In this document: piece by piece, positions 21,960 through 32,473 of the stretch
How positions within the stretch are numbered: the stretch's first letter is position 1
How the letters are laid out: each line of letters begins with the position of its first letter
Origin: Balanoglossus misakiensis
Lineage: Eukaryota > Hemichordata
Direction of reading: 5' to 3'
DNA: 64,000 nucleotides
Assembly: GCA_040954595.2 (NCBI GenBank)
Contig: CM082587.2
Coordinates: 10,230,001 to 10,294,000, forward strand
Program-made: the position numbers and the translations under genes
The notes under the pieces: model-generated
What the model saw: the letters and a program-made list of their open reading frames with translations, nothing else
Database searches by the model: none
Told to the model about the DNA's origin: nothing

Positions 21960-22480
21960 TTGTGTCCTTCGGTGCCATTCGCTCGTCCGCATTTCCTTCG
22001 TCGCTCATCGCCATCTGTCGTCGCCAACGTGTCCTTCGGTGCCATTCGCTCGTCCGCATTTCCTTCGTCGCTCGTCGCCATTCGTTCGTCGCCAACGTGT
22101 CCTTCGGTGCCATTCGTTCGTCCGCATTTCCTTCGTCGCTCGTCGCCATCTGTCGTCGCCAACGTGTCCTTCGGTGCCATTCGCTCGTCCGCATTTCCTT
22201 CGTCGCTCGTCGCCATCTGTCGTCGCCAACGTGTCCTTCGGTGCCATTCGCTCGTCCGCATTTCCTTCGTCGCTCGTCGCCATCTGTCGTCGCCAACGTG
22301 TCCTTCGGTGCCATTCGCTCGTCCGCATTTCCTTCGTCGCTCGTCGCCATTCGTTCGTCGCCAACGTGTCCTTCGGTGCCATTCGTTCGTCCGCATTTCC
22401 TTCGTCGCTCGTCGCCATCTGTCGTCGCCAACGTGTCCTTCGGTGCCATTCGCTCGTCCGCATTTCCTTCGTCACTCGTC
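21960..22480. repeat. 67/68-bp minisatellite, about eight copies
   Basis: GTGTCCTTCGGTGCCATTCG starts copies at 21962, 22029, 22097 and onward to about 22436. Units alternate between a 67-base form (CCATCTGTCGTCGCC) and a 68-base form (CCATTCGTTCGTCGCC). Because the period is not a multiple of three and the unit lacks stops, long frames of 150-223 codons appear in several frames on both strands. I do not annotate them as genes. The region is G+C- and CpG-rich compared with its surroundings. Confidence 0.95.
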
Positions 22481-23880
22481 GCCGTGTTCGTCGCCATACA
22501 CTGCGTGTTTTCTTCGTCCCTCGTCACAATTCGCTCGTTCATCGTATTTCATTAAAAAAATTAAAAGCCAGCAAGACGATTCGGGTTAGCCTTTAATATT
22601 TGCATCGAACGATGGGGGAGAGGGCAGTTTTTCCTCATTTATATTTGGCTCAAGGTTTTTTCACTGCCCTTTAGGCGTGTAAAAAAGACTAGGTTATCAC
22701 ACAGAATGTAATTATCTTGCATAAAAAAAAGAACCAAAATTGTATGGGGGAGAGATGGGACCAAGAAGCTTTTGGTCTTTACCCATTAGGCACTTAATTA
22801 AATTTAAAAATAATAAAAATAATAATAGTTAACCAGGGTAAAGCCAAAAGCTATTGTGTGCACCGTCAACAAGCTATTTTGGCACTTTCTATCAATATGA
22901 TGAGCAGATATTTTTTTTGCTCATCATTTCAATTTGAATACTGTGACATGTTTCAAATGGGTATGCAAGATTTATTACATCAGCAGTTAGCCACCTAGCC
23001 ACACTTAGCTACACTATATAATGAACAAATAATGAAATTAATTTACCCGCAAGAGGTGTTCTTGGAGAATGTATCCACATTGACAGTTCGACTCTGTCGA
23101 TGCCTAGGGTTTTAACATTAATCTTCATTATTGTTCATATATAGTGAATAAATTTATTCCAAATTCATTTTTAAGTTCTTACTTTGTTCAATCTTTAAAA
23201 AGCATCATGTATGTTAGGGGCTCAATCTTACCCTACTCGTCTTGCCCATTTTTCACATGATTCCAGTGCTTAACTCCGCGAAAGATAACCTCAGGAAAAT
23301 TGCTGTCCACCAGCCGTGCTTCCAACTCAAGACAGAAAATTTACTTGTATTTTATGCGATTCAAAGCCAGGCATATTGCACAAATCAAATAGAAAGTTCA
23401 CTGTTGTGATTTTACCTCTTCAGGACGACTTACAAAGAGAAGCTTAAAACTTTGTTATGTGATGCAATGGGGGCAAAACACTTGGGGGGTCACACCATAC
23501 TCATTATGGCGGTGTAGCATCAGTGCTGGGCCTGGGGCGGTATAGAAAAACCAATTTGGACACGCTAAGTGGGCACAGGGCTGAATTAGTTTGGTCGCGT
23601 TCGGAAAGGGGGATCAGGGCCGACATACAATCCGGGCCGTATGTGGACGGGTTCATGGAGTTATGTTGGCCTAGTTGATCCTTCACGTTGTGTGCAAAGC
23701 TCATTTTCCCTTCTTGCGCAAAACAAAACAAAACAAAAAAAAATAGCGTCAAGGACACTGTGGTCACATTTGAGGATAATGCGGAAACAGTGACACACCA
23801 GAATAAAAATTACAGGTGACATTGCAAGCAGATCTACAAGCAGCAATAGCGGGCCCAAGCCAACATAGCACATAGCAATA
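22481..23880. other. No gene seen
   Basis: Only short frames. A weak relative of the 5930/16350 repeat (GTCAAGGACAC TGTGGTCACATT) lies near 23746-23768 in inverse orientation, suggesting more fragments of that family. Confidence 0.5.
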
Positions 23881-23884
23881 AGCA

Positions 23885-24830
23885 TATCTGCTCTGGATGC
23901 CAAGATATGGAAAAGTAGGTCAAAGGTCACCTGAGGTTATGCAAAATTTGGGCAAGAAATTTTGACTCTATACTGGTCCATGTTCAACAAAAACCAAACC
24001 TATAGCCCTATTGGTTAGCCTGGAATTAGGTATGCACATAATTAATGAGATATGCAGGTGTCACAGGTGACCCCAAATTTTGGCTTTTCAATTTTAGTCC
24101 CAACCCTCCAAACACCAATTATGTACCTGCTCTGGATGCCAAGATATGATAAAGTAGGTCAAGGGTCACCTGAGGTCATGCAAAATTTGGGCAAGAAATT
24201 TTGACCCTATACTGGTCCATGTTCAACAAAAACCAAACCTATAGCCCTATTGGTTAGCCTGGAATTAAGTATGCACATAAGTAATGAGATATGCAGGTGT
24301 TACAGGTGACCCCAAATTTTGGCTTTTCAATTTTAGTCCCAACCCTCCGAACGCCAAGTCTGTACCTGCTCTGGATGCCAAGAAATGGTAAAGTAGGTCA
24401 AAGGTCACCTGAGGTCAGGAAAATTTTGGGCAAGAAATTTTGACCCTATACTGGTCCATGTTCAACAAAAACCAAACCTATAGCCCTATTGGTTAGCCTG
24501 GAATTAGGTATGCACATAATTAATGAGATAAGCAGGTGTTACAGGTGACCCCCATTTTGGCTTTTCAATTTTAGTCCCAACTCTCCAAACGCCAAGTCTG
24601 TACCTGCTCTGGATGCCGAGATATAGGAAAGTAGGTCAAAGGTCACCTGAGGTCACCCAAAATTTGGGCAAGAAATTTTGACCCTATACTGGTCCATGTC
24701 CCACAAGAACGAAACCTCTAGCCCTATTAGTTAGCCCAGAATTAGGTATGCACATAATTAATGTGTTAAGCAGGTGTTACAGGTGAGCCCAAAAGTTTGC
24801 CTTTTATTTTGGCCCCATAGACAGTCACTG
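23885..24830. repeat. Four tandem copies of a ~240-bp unit with nuclear-receptor-like half-sites
   Basis: CTCTGGATGCCAAGATAT starts units at about 23891, 24130, 24369 and 24607. Each continues AGTAGGTCAAAGGTCACCTG AGGTCA, GGGCAAGAAATTTTGAC, TACTGGTCCATG and CCCAAATTTTGGCTTTTC. Copies 1, 3 and 4 contain AGGTCAAAGGTCA, a perfect DR1 of the AGGTCA half-site; copy 2 has AGGTCAAGGGTCA. The last copy is more diverged. Confidence 0.92.
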
Positions 24831-25039
24831 TACAGGACTATTGCACAGACCAGAATTCCACAATAAGACGTGGACATAGCTTAACCATAGAGGTATAAGT
24901 AAAGGTATAAATTTAATAAAAAGACTAAAAAATTCATAAAAAATAAAACATCCCTGTTATTAACTTAACACTTACAGGTCGATGTGAGGTTGACATATGG
25001 TACATGCATACCAATTTTGAAAGCAATCTGACGAGTAGT

Positions 25040-25330
25040 TGTTGACTTTCAGAGTTTTGATAAATTTCACATTTTTCCAGCTAATTTGCATATTTTTGGG
25101 CCTGGCAACTTCGTTTGGACAAACTCCCATCTACAGCCCAGCCTGCACCTATACACCAAATATTGAGGTGATACGCGCAGCGGTTTTCAAGTTTTTGATG
25201 TGGACGGACATACAGACATACATCCATACATCCATCCATCCATCCATCCATCCATCCATAAATACATACAGACGCAACCGATCCCATAAGGTCCCATGGT
25301 ATATATGCCTATACCAATGGGACCTAATCA
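25040..25330. repeat. Inverted copy of the 15200-15480 repeat, with (CCAT)n
   Basis: CCAGCTAATTTGCATATTTT, ACTCCCATCTACAGCCCAG, CAGCGGTTTTCAAGTTTTTG and CATACATCCATCC mirror 15480 down to 15200. The ends near 25300 form a small hairpin (GGTCCCATGG...CCAATGGGACC). Confidence 0.85.
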
Positions 25331-25479
25331 TGAACAGTAGAAATAGCGAGCCTTATTCAAATCTGCTATTTTGAACTATGACAGGTCAAAGGTCGCAAAG
25401 GGTGGCAAAGATCATTTAAAACACACACATGTCGAACGTATGAATGTTTTAGCAAGAGGGGGAATAAAGTTAGCCTTGC

Positions 25480-25775
25480 AAAGTACAGGAGGATAGACAC
25501 CAGCACCTGAGATGACATCACCCAATTCCAAAACAGGGTGACCCCCTCCCCTATAATCCACCCCTCCCCCCAGGCTGAAGAAACCGACCAGTCCCCTTAG
25601 TAGGCTCATGATTTATGTGTACGTTCTTCACTCATTCAGTATTGTGGAGGAAACTGACAATTTTGGAGACCATACACTGAGTAATTGTAACTGTGTCGCC
25701 AGTTTAGACATCATGTGTGTACTGCCACAAACATCAAAATCTAGACATTTGGAAGTCAGCGTGTGGTACGTATTT
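25480..25775. repeat. Right member of the inverted repeat pair with 17780-18090
   Basis: CCCTTAGTAGGCTCATGAT, TATTGTGGAGGAAACTGACA and TAATTGTAACTGTGTCGCC are complements of the left member. The G-run part contributes CCCTCCCCTATAATCCACC. Confidence 0.85.
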
Positions 25776-26204
25776 CCTGACCACTCGACACAATTTTTCG
25801 CGGTTATTCCAAGTTCTGGGTTCGATTACACCACCATTGTCAGTAAACATTGCACTACGGGGAAAATTTATTTTCACCAGACACGCGTCACGTGATTTCT
25901 GTTCTGGTATACACAGGTACACAGAGGATGATCACCAGCTATGGCAGCCAAAGAGGGCTGAAGTCGCGCGCGACCTCTGGGTCGAGCGTCAGAGACGCGG
26001 AACATTGCCATGGAAATATTACAAGCGACACAAGCGGCTGACGATAGTCTACGTCCACTAAGTATGACAGAAAATAATTCTATGGGGAATTCGTTCATTT
26101 TGTGGTCTGTCCCTGGTTGCGTTTTTGAATACTCAACGCGAGAGTTCAAACGAGGTCATGGCCCTTTGCACGTTCAATTCTGTTCACACCACAGGCCCTC
26201 GTAA
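25776..26204. other. No gene assigned
   Basis: Several overlapping short frames (60-114 codons) with no recognised motif, slightly G+C-richer around 25960-26040 (AAGTCGCGCGCGACCTC). Nothing supports one frame over another. Confidence 0.4.
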
Positions 26205-27831
26205 TATTCTTGTGAGGCTTACGGAACGGAATAGCCACACGAAATAAAAAATAGTTTCTCCAAATCCAAAAATTTTTCCACGTTTTGCTTTTATCACCAC
26301 ACGGATTTTGAACGGAATGGAAAGGAATTTCGGATCGAAAGCAGAACTTCAGTGTGCATATTATTTTTTGAAGTTTTTACTGTTTTTCCAAGATAAAATT
26401 CGTGTATTCTACTACAGAAAATAAGGCTGATTCCAATTTGAAACCACGTCTGAGTCAAAATCTTACCTCGCATATCAGTGCGAACTCTAGCTCGTCAAAT
26501 GACCGTTAATCACGGTGTTTTCTAAACTTTGCAGCGCCCCCAACGTTATCTTGTTTTCAAATGCGGAAGTGGTGAGCTGATTTCCCACGTAATTTTCTAA
26601 GCTTATTTACGTCGGAATTATCGTATTTTACCAGTCATTTTCACCATTTATCGATAGTTTGTAGTTTAAGCTATTAAACGACACATTTTACCGAAATATC
26701 TTGATAAACCTTGCGAAAAACTGATAAAACTTACAGTGACCCGAAATTTGGAAAAATAATAGACATCGAATTTATAGTGTTTTAAGATGTGCAGCACTTT
26801 CTTATAAAAAATAATTGTAACATTTTGAAACGATTTTGGTAATTTCAATATATATTCTGACTATTTTAGAAAAATGGTGTGTGTACCCCCATGGGTCTTT
26901 GCAAAATCGCCCCTGATTACAAGTGCAACAATTCCGTTCTATAGCATGTATAGTATAGCGCACACGCCTGACTAGTGCATAGCTCCTGAACCTTCGTATG
27001 ATGCAGTATACGTAGCGTGAGCGTCTCCTCGTGGGTGAACTGAATTTTCGTGACATGTTGATGTGATATCGCTTTTCATACCGCGAAGCCTTACTTTTAC
27101 AAAGGTTCTGACCCCCCAAAAAAAAACATATTTTCTTTGTGATTTTCAATTGTCTACTTGTCGTATTGGTGTTTGGGACTATTGTCTGGCTCAAACGGAG
27201 CTCCATCGTGTGTCGGTCACGTCATATCGGCTTATTATGAAAAAGATCGGTAGTTTGAAAACAGCCTTTCGGTACGGTACTGCACTACGCTCTTTGGCTT
27301 ATTATTAAAAAGATCGACAGAGTTTGAAATGATCGGTAGTTTGAAAACCGCCTTTCGGCACTGGTGTTTATCAGCCTACATTGGCACTACGTTTATCGGC
27401 CGACAAAGTGTGAAAATGATCGGTCATGTACGGGAAAAAATGTCTGGTGTTCTACACATAATGTAACTTTTTAAATTTGTGATCGTGATTTATTTCGATG
27501 ATCACATTCTGTTCAAAAACGGGGTTTTTCGAGCCTTTACTGTCGACAAGACGCGCATATGAGTGAGCCAGAATGCCGCACTCTGGTTGGTCAATTTAGT
27601 AGCCACTAGAGGGCAGCGTTCATGAGTGCCCCCCCCCCCCCCCCTGCCGGGCACACATGCAATCAGACCATAAGCCTGCACGGACGACGAGAGGTGTTGT
27701 GAGAGAGTCTAGACCGACACATACATTCAGGCTGATGTCCGTGCTGGTGGATCAAGTGGACAAGATCGATGTGGTTTGTATGTGTGTCTCCCTTTAAGCG
27801 TAGCCAAAGTAAAAGAAAACTAGTCACATTG

Positions 27832-27997
27832 TTTCTGTCTGTCTGTCTGTCTGTCCCTCTGCCTGTCTGGTTGTTTGTCTGTCTGTCACTCTGCCTTCCT
27901 GTCTGTCTTTCTGTCACTCTGCCTGCCTGTCCGCCAGTCACTCTGCCTGCCTGTCTGTCTGTCTCTCACTCTGCCTGTCTGTCTTGTCTGTATGTCC
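27832..27997. repeat. CTGT-rich microsatellite, copy 1
   Basis: Imperfect (CTGT)n with CTCTGCCTG interruptions; the counterpart at 36430-36600 differs in unit number. The Cys/Leu/Ser-rich frames across it are artefacts. Confidence 0.95.
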
Positions 27998-28143
27998 GTC
28001 CGTCGCTGAGTGCTTGTTGGTCGCCTCGATCAGAGTGTGTGGATATCATCTGACTTTGTCTAGTAACTGAATGTTGTTATCGTTTATCGAAAATAACATG
28101 AACTTAAAAATAATGCTATAAGGAGGTACATTTTTCATTTCAG

Positions 28144-28722
28144 GGACACTTGTTAGAAGAAGAAAGGAGCGAGGAGTGTTTAGAATGTACATTAGAATTT
28201 TACGAGGACGATATCTTACATGTCATATGTAGTTCAGTTGATGTAAGTAAACGATTTTTGTATGTCGTATCTTTAACATCCCTCTCTGTCTTCAAGAAGT
28301 GAACAACAGTGTACTTTGCATGAATCGACATGATATAAGCTGTAAAATTGCCTTTGAAATCCAATTAACGTTTAGTATGTTTAAAAACTCCCCTAAAACG
28401 TAAGTTGTATTTTTTTAAACATGGTAGGTTTACGTGACGAATAATAGCGTTATAAAATACAAGTCAATACGTATTGAGTTCCATTATTAATAAAGAGATC
28501 TCAATTCCTGCATAGCATCCTATACCTTAATATGGCGTTGTATTTTTAATATTAAAGTGTCCGGACCGCCTTGCCAACGGTTTGTACTGTGGTCCAACAG
28601 GCCGAAAAGTGACATTTTCAAGCCCGGTTCAATACTGCTCTTTCCAACGATGTGACGAACGTGACCACTACTATTGCAAGGATTACCATCCTGATATTCG
28701 TATGGTTAATTATAATGGCTAG
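28144..28722 (+). CDS. Two compatible exons of an unknown cysteine-rich protein (copy 1)
   Basis: Exon 28144-28242 follows TTTCATTTCAG and ends GAT|GTAAGT; it is exactly 33 codons in phase 0 (GHLLEEERSEECLECTLEF...). Exon 28558-28722 follows ATTAAAG, opens in phase 0 with CPDRLANGLYCGPTGRK and ends with TAG after 54 residues; it has five cysteines and the run DERDHYYCKDYHP. The strong donor, matching phases and coding-like composition argue for a real gene whose first exon(s) lie upstream. No family recognised; the Cys spacing suggests a small disulphide-bonded or metal-binding module. Confidence 0.45.
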
Positions 28723-29249
28723 TGAGATGAGGCACTTGTAATGGCGTCTCCTTGCACGTTTTGATTTAACACTTTCACAATCCAATGTATAATTAGCAAT
28801 TTCCTCTTACAACTTCACACGCAATAATGTTGTTTTAGGAAATGGAACATAAAAAAAACTAGTGACAATGAAATAAAACGATGTGTATTATGTGAAACGT
28901 CTGCCATATTATTCCCACCAAGATTAAACAGAAAACAGTTCCGGGTTATTCCTTGTACTGGTCTGTTGTCATAACAACGCAGCATTTCTGCTATTAACCA
29001 TCGTTTACCAAAGCTACGTACCGCCAATCGAAAATCATGCGTTATTCAGAATCTGGCTTGAGATTACACCCCATGCGGTAACACGGCAACAACTGACTAG
29101 AACGCACTAGTCACTGCTGCTCCAACACATGGCGCCCTCTACACGTGGTGTTGTTCATTTCTTCTGTTTAAAAAAAAAACCTCCAGAGAATTGTGCGTCG
29201 CGAATTTGACCAAGAACACATACGAGTTCCATCATGAACATTTACAAAA

Positions 29250-29606
29250 TTGGCATGTCATGCAAATCCATTTAGTACCACAATAAATTTAACGATTCGA
29301 CATTTTGTTTTAATTATTTATACTAACAGCCATGGGCATACGACTCATCAATTTCATAGCGATTCATGTTTTGTAATTAATTGTAAACAACAACAACAAC
29401 AACAACAACATCATCATAAACAACAACAACAACAACAACAAATACTACTTCTACTACTACTACCTAATCATAGTAACGAATGTGAACAAGGACAATATTT
29501 CAGGACTTTGACCCTTTATAAAAACCAGGGTGTTGTGCCCTTTTTATCATATACCCTGCTTCCACGTGGTGTGGACTGTAATCGCTACGGGTCAAAATTA
29601 TGTTAG
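29250..29606 (+). CDS. Open frame over a (CAA)n tract, unknown (copy 1)
   Basis: 118 codons with two glutamine runs separated by HHHK, then LLLLLL from a TAC/CTA tract, followed by a more protein-like tail (NECEQGQYFRTLTLYK). Copy 2 (37854-38228) has 124 codons: the CAA runs expanded in frame. It could be an exon with a polyglutamine tract or simply a stop-free repeat. Confidence 0.25.
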   Translation: MACHANPFSTTINLTIRHFVLIIYTNSHGHTTHQFHSDSCFVINCKQQQQQQQHHHKQQQQQQQILLLLLLPNHSNECEQGQYFRTLTLYKNQGVVPFLSYTLLPRGVDCNRYGSKLC

Positions 29607-29810
29607 TAAATTATTCAGTGTTAATCCAAACGCCACACTGCCGTTCATCGCGCATGTGCAGCATTCAGACCAGTATGTTTTCATCATTTAAGTCTAAAGA
29701 GATTTTTTTTTGGGGGGGGGGGGGTGATTCTAAGAGAGATATTAAACAAAATGTCAGATAGTGAAAAGGCATTCGGAATGCATGGCATTTCACATTTCAC
29801 AAACGAGTGA

Positions 29811-30035
29811 ATGAATATGATTCTAATGTATGTGATAACATTTCAAAAAACATCGTGGCGCATGCGTAGTCAGCTTCTCATTCGGCTCACAAAAACACCA
29901 GAAGACTGTTTTGATAAATTTAAATTTACAACCTGTAGTGAAAAATATGGCTGGAATGTACAGATACAGCAAGGTGTACAACTTACAATGTATGTCGATC
30001 AATCAAGTGTTACGAGAAAGATAAATAAGCAATGA
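29811..30035 (+). CDS. Possible exon, unknown (copy 1)
   Basis: 74 codons; the part KTPEDCFDKFKFTTCSEKYG has coding-like composition and the frame is preserved in copy 2 (38430-38654). No splice partner was established and no family is recognised. Confidence 0.25.
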   Translation: MNMILMYVITFQKTSWRMRSQLLIRLTKTPEDCFDKFKFTTCSEKYGWNVQIQQGVQLTMYVDQSSVTRKINKQ

Positions 30036-30224
30036 ATAAATAAATACCAAAGATATAACCTATCGCATGTTACAAGGCAGGTGGGGGTGGAGATATTGTT
30101 GCTATGGAAAAGTCAATAGATTTCTCATGACGTCATTAATCATCATTGATCATGTAATTAACGTTTGCATCGATTTTGTACAAATAAGTCAGCATCTTGT
30201 ACCTGTACCTCTGTTGTGTCCCCA

Positions 30225-30321
30225 GGGATTTAAATTTGGTGGATTGTCTGTGTTGTGTGTCTCGTCTCACGCGCATGCGCGTAACTTCCCAGCCAATTTT
30301 CCGTTCGATGCATTCAAATAG
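30225..30321 (+). CDS. Possible terminal exon, unknown (copy 1)
   Basis: After the acceptor-like TGTCCCCAG the frame reads GFKFGGLSVLCVSS... and stops with TAG at 30321. The same is found in copy 2 at about 38844-38940. It might be the 3' exon of the preceding fragments, but this is not shown. Confidence 0.25.
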
Positions 30322-31135
30322 TGGACTGCCTTCGCTTCCTTCCATTTTTCATGCGCACAGTATAAGTATAGATTCTGGTTTTGTCCCTCCTTTTCACCCA
30401 AGCTGGTGTCTTTTCACGATCTCCGACACAGATTATGGTCGCCGCCATCTTCTCTGTCGTTAGGACAGAGCAGCCTCATGGGATTGACTGTTCACTAAAC
30501 GCCTGTAACCAGCGGCTACAGCTGGAATATGCCTGTGAGATGAGCTACGCGCTTTAACAGTGCCAAGTCTGTGCCTTTTTTATATCCAATTTGACTATTT
30601 TCCCCATGGCAGTGAACAACGTAATAATCTCCGGCCGTGCCATGTACTCTCTTGGAAATGGCGATCTTTTTTCATTGGTGTAAAGTTCATGCAGAGTTTT
30701 GTGTTATCACCAAAAGTCCCCCGTGCGTGCAAATCGGGTACAGTGCTCTTCGCTGATATCAGGATAGGGCATCTACGAAGACCATGGTATAGACACGCTA
30801 TGGTGGCCGGCTCTTCCTTACCGTCCCACCTCACAACTCTATACAATAAAACTGTGCGACTTGCATCGAATTGCATGTATTTATATCGTGATTAATGCTA
30901 TAAGACAAGGTTATTGACCGAATTAAGTAAGAGAATACTCAATATATGGATTTTTCCATTTCCCACCAATCCGACATTTTAATCAATACTATCAAAGTCC
31001 GTTACAAGAGAAACTTATCTTTTTGAGAGGGCGTCGGTCACATGAAAGCAAACATCCTGTAACCAAGGGAAACCGTTTTAACTGTTCTAAATTCACAGTA
31101 CATACAATGTATATAGTTATCGTAGTAGGCCTAAA

Positions 31136-31351
31136 TTGAACGAAATCGCGATTAACTTGGTTATTTCAACCCTCATTGCCCACTATGGTATCGGATATGT
31201 TGACCATGCCCACCAACGCTATCTCAGCTACAATGTCGAATTTATTAGCACTGGTCCCCAGAGTCGTGACGTGGGCATAATTTCACCAGGCGACACTAAA
31301 ACTATCGAAGACTTATTTAATGAATGGAGAGCTTGTATATACGGAGTGTGA
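31136..31351 (+). CDS. Unknown short protein or exon (copy 1)
   Basis: 71 codons ending in TGA with coding-like composition (AHYGIGYVDHAHQRYLSY, GIISPGDTKTIEDLFNEW). Copy 2 (48559-48774) preserves it. The first codon used is a TTG-type start, so it is more likely an exon or the 3' part of a longer gene than a complete ORF. Not recognised. Confidence 0.35.
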   Translation: MNEIAINLVISTLIAHYGIGYVDHAHQRYLSYNVEFISTGPQSRDVGIISPGDTKTIEDLFNEWRACIYGV

Positions 31352-31590
31352 TATTTTATTTAGTGGAATGTTATTTCATTGTGGCGGTTCTCCTGTCGAT
31401 CGGCCCTGGACCATGTGCCTGTTGTACCCATGTGTGCTTTGGGGGTGCTAAATCATTCAAGGGTTTGATTTCCTGGAATTACACAATCGAAAAATGAAAC
31501 GTCAGTAAACTTACCACTAAACTGTATATAATGGTGAAAAACACACAATATATCCTAAACAATGTTAAAATTAATACAAAATGCACTTAC

Positions 31591-32032
31591 CCGATTGAAC
31601 TCCAGTGCCTTCCGTATTCATGTTCGCAGACTCCTACATTTAGATTGGACATGAAACAAGGTTAATTCCTGTGCATGTATTCACAAATTTGATTGCTAAA
31701 CATATCCAGCTAACTATGCATGTACGTCTGTCTGTCTGAGCGTCTGTCTGTCTGTCTATCTATCTGTCTGTCTGTGTGTATGGGTGTGTGTGTGTGTGTG
31801 CGCGCGCGCGTGTGTGACTGACGTGTTAAAACATAGAAAAAATGTAATACAAGCTATGGGAATGGAATCTAAAATCATTAATGGTTACAACAACGAATTG
31901 CGCCACTTACCAGTTCATAACCAGAAGATTTCTTGAGCTCCTCATACAAAACGTAGACCGTTGTATTTTCACTGAAAGTAACATTTTTGTTTTCCTTTTT
32001 CTTACTTTCTGCCTGTTTCTTATTTTCTGCCT
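31591..32032 (-). CDS. Two exons of a minus-strand gene, possible receptor tail (copy 1)
   Basis: On the - strand, exon 32032-31911 follows TCTCCTTGCAG and ends GAACTG|GTAAGT; exon 31633-31591 follows AATGTAG and ends ATCGG|GTAAGT. Phases fit (phase 1 in, 0 between, 1 out). The first exon is Lys/Glu-rich, then reads NVTFSENTTVYVLYEELKK and SSGYEL. VLYEEL matches the ITIM-like V-x-Y-x-x-L pattern, so the fragment could be the cytoplasmic tail of a membrane receptor. Both donors are near-perfect. Other exons were not located, and the phase of a candidate upstream donor near 32330 does not match. Confidence 0.45.
31720..31815. repeat. CTGT/GT/GCGC microsatellite, copy 1
   Basis: GTCTGTCTG units pass into (GT)n and (GC)n. 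The counterpart at 49150-49235 has fewer units. Confidence 0.9.
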
Positions 32033-32473
32033 CTGCAAGGAGAAATGAAAAGTGTCATAAACTATTAGACCTGTTCTCATGCACAAAGTAGCTGAAAACC
32101 CTTTTCTAAATTGAAATAACATGGCAACTTCAAACCTGTGTGCGGCTAATTCTGTCTGCCTGTCTCCCCCTCTCTCTGGTTCCCCTCAGCTCATTCTCCT
32201 CCATCTCTTGGACGCAAACACACTACGACATTGTGACGCCATAAGAATAATTCACACTGACCTTGAAATACAATCTAAGATTAACGTCACTTATGAATCA
32301 CTGAAGATGTGAAATCTCGAAGTTACCTTTTGACCTTTGTGCTGCATAATACGCCCCGGCCCGGTGACCATATTTGGAAGACACGTTCAATATCCGGATC
32401 TACTTTTGTTTTTATTGCGCGAGATTCGAAAGTTGTCGTCTGCTCCACTTCACTGCGCTGAGTACGATAAATT

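Noticed and set aside
21776-22596. Overlapping frames of 148-223 codons on both strands
   Set aside because: They follow from a 67/68-base minisatellite without stop codons; the frames rotate from unit to unit and no frame is favoured.
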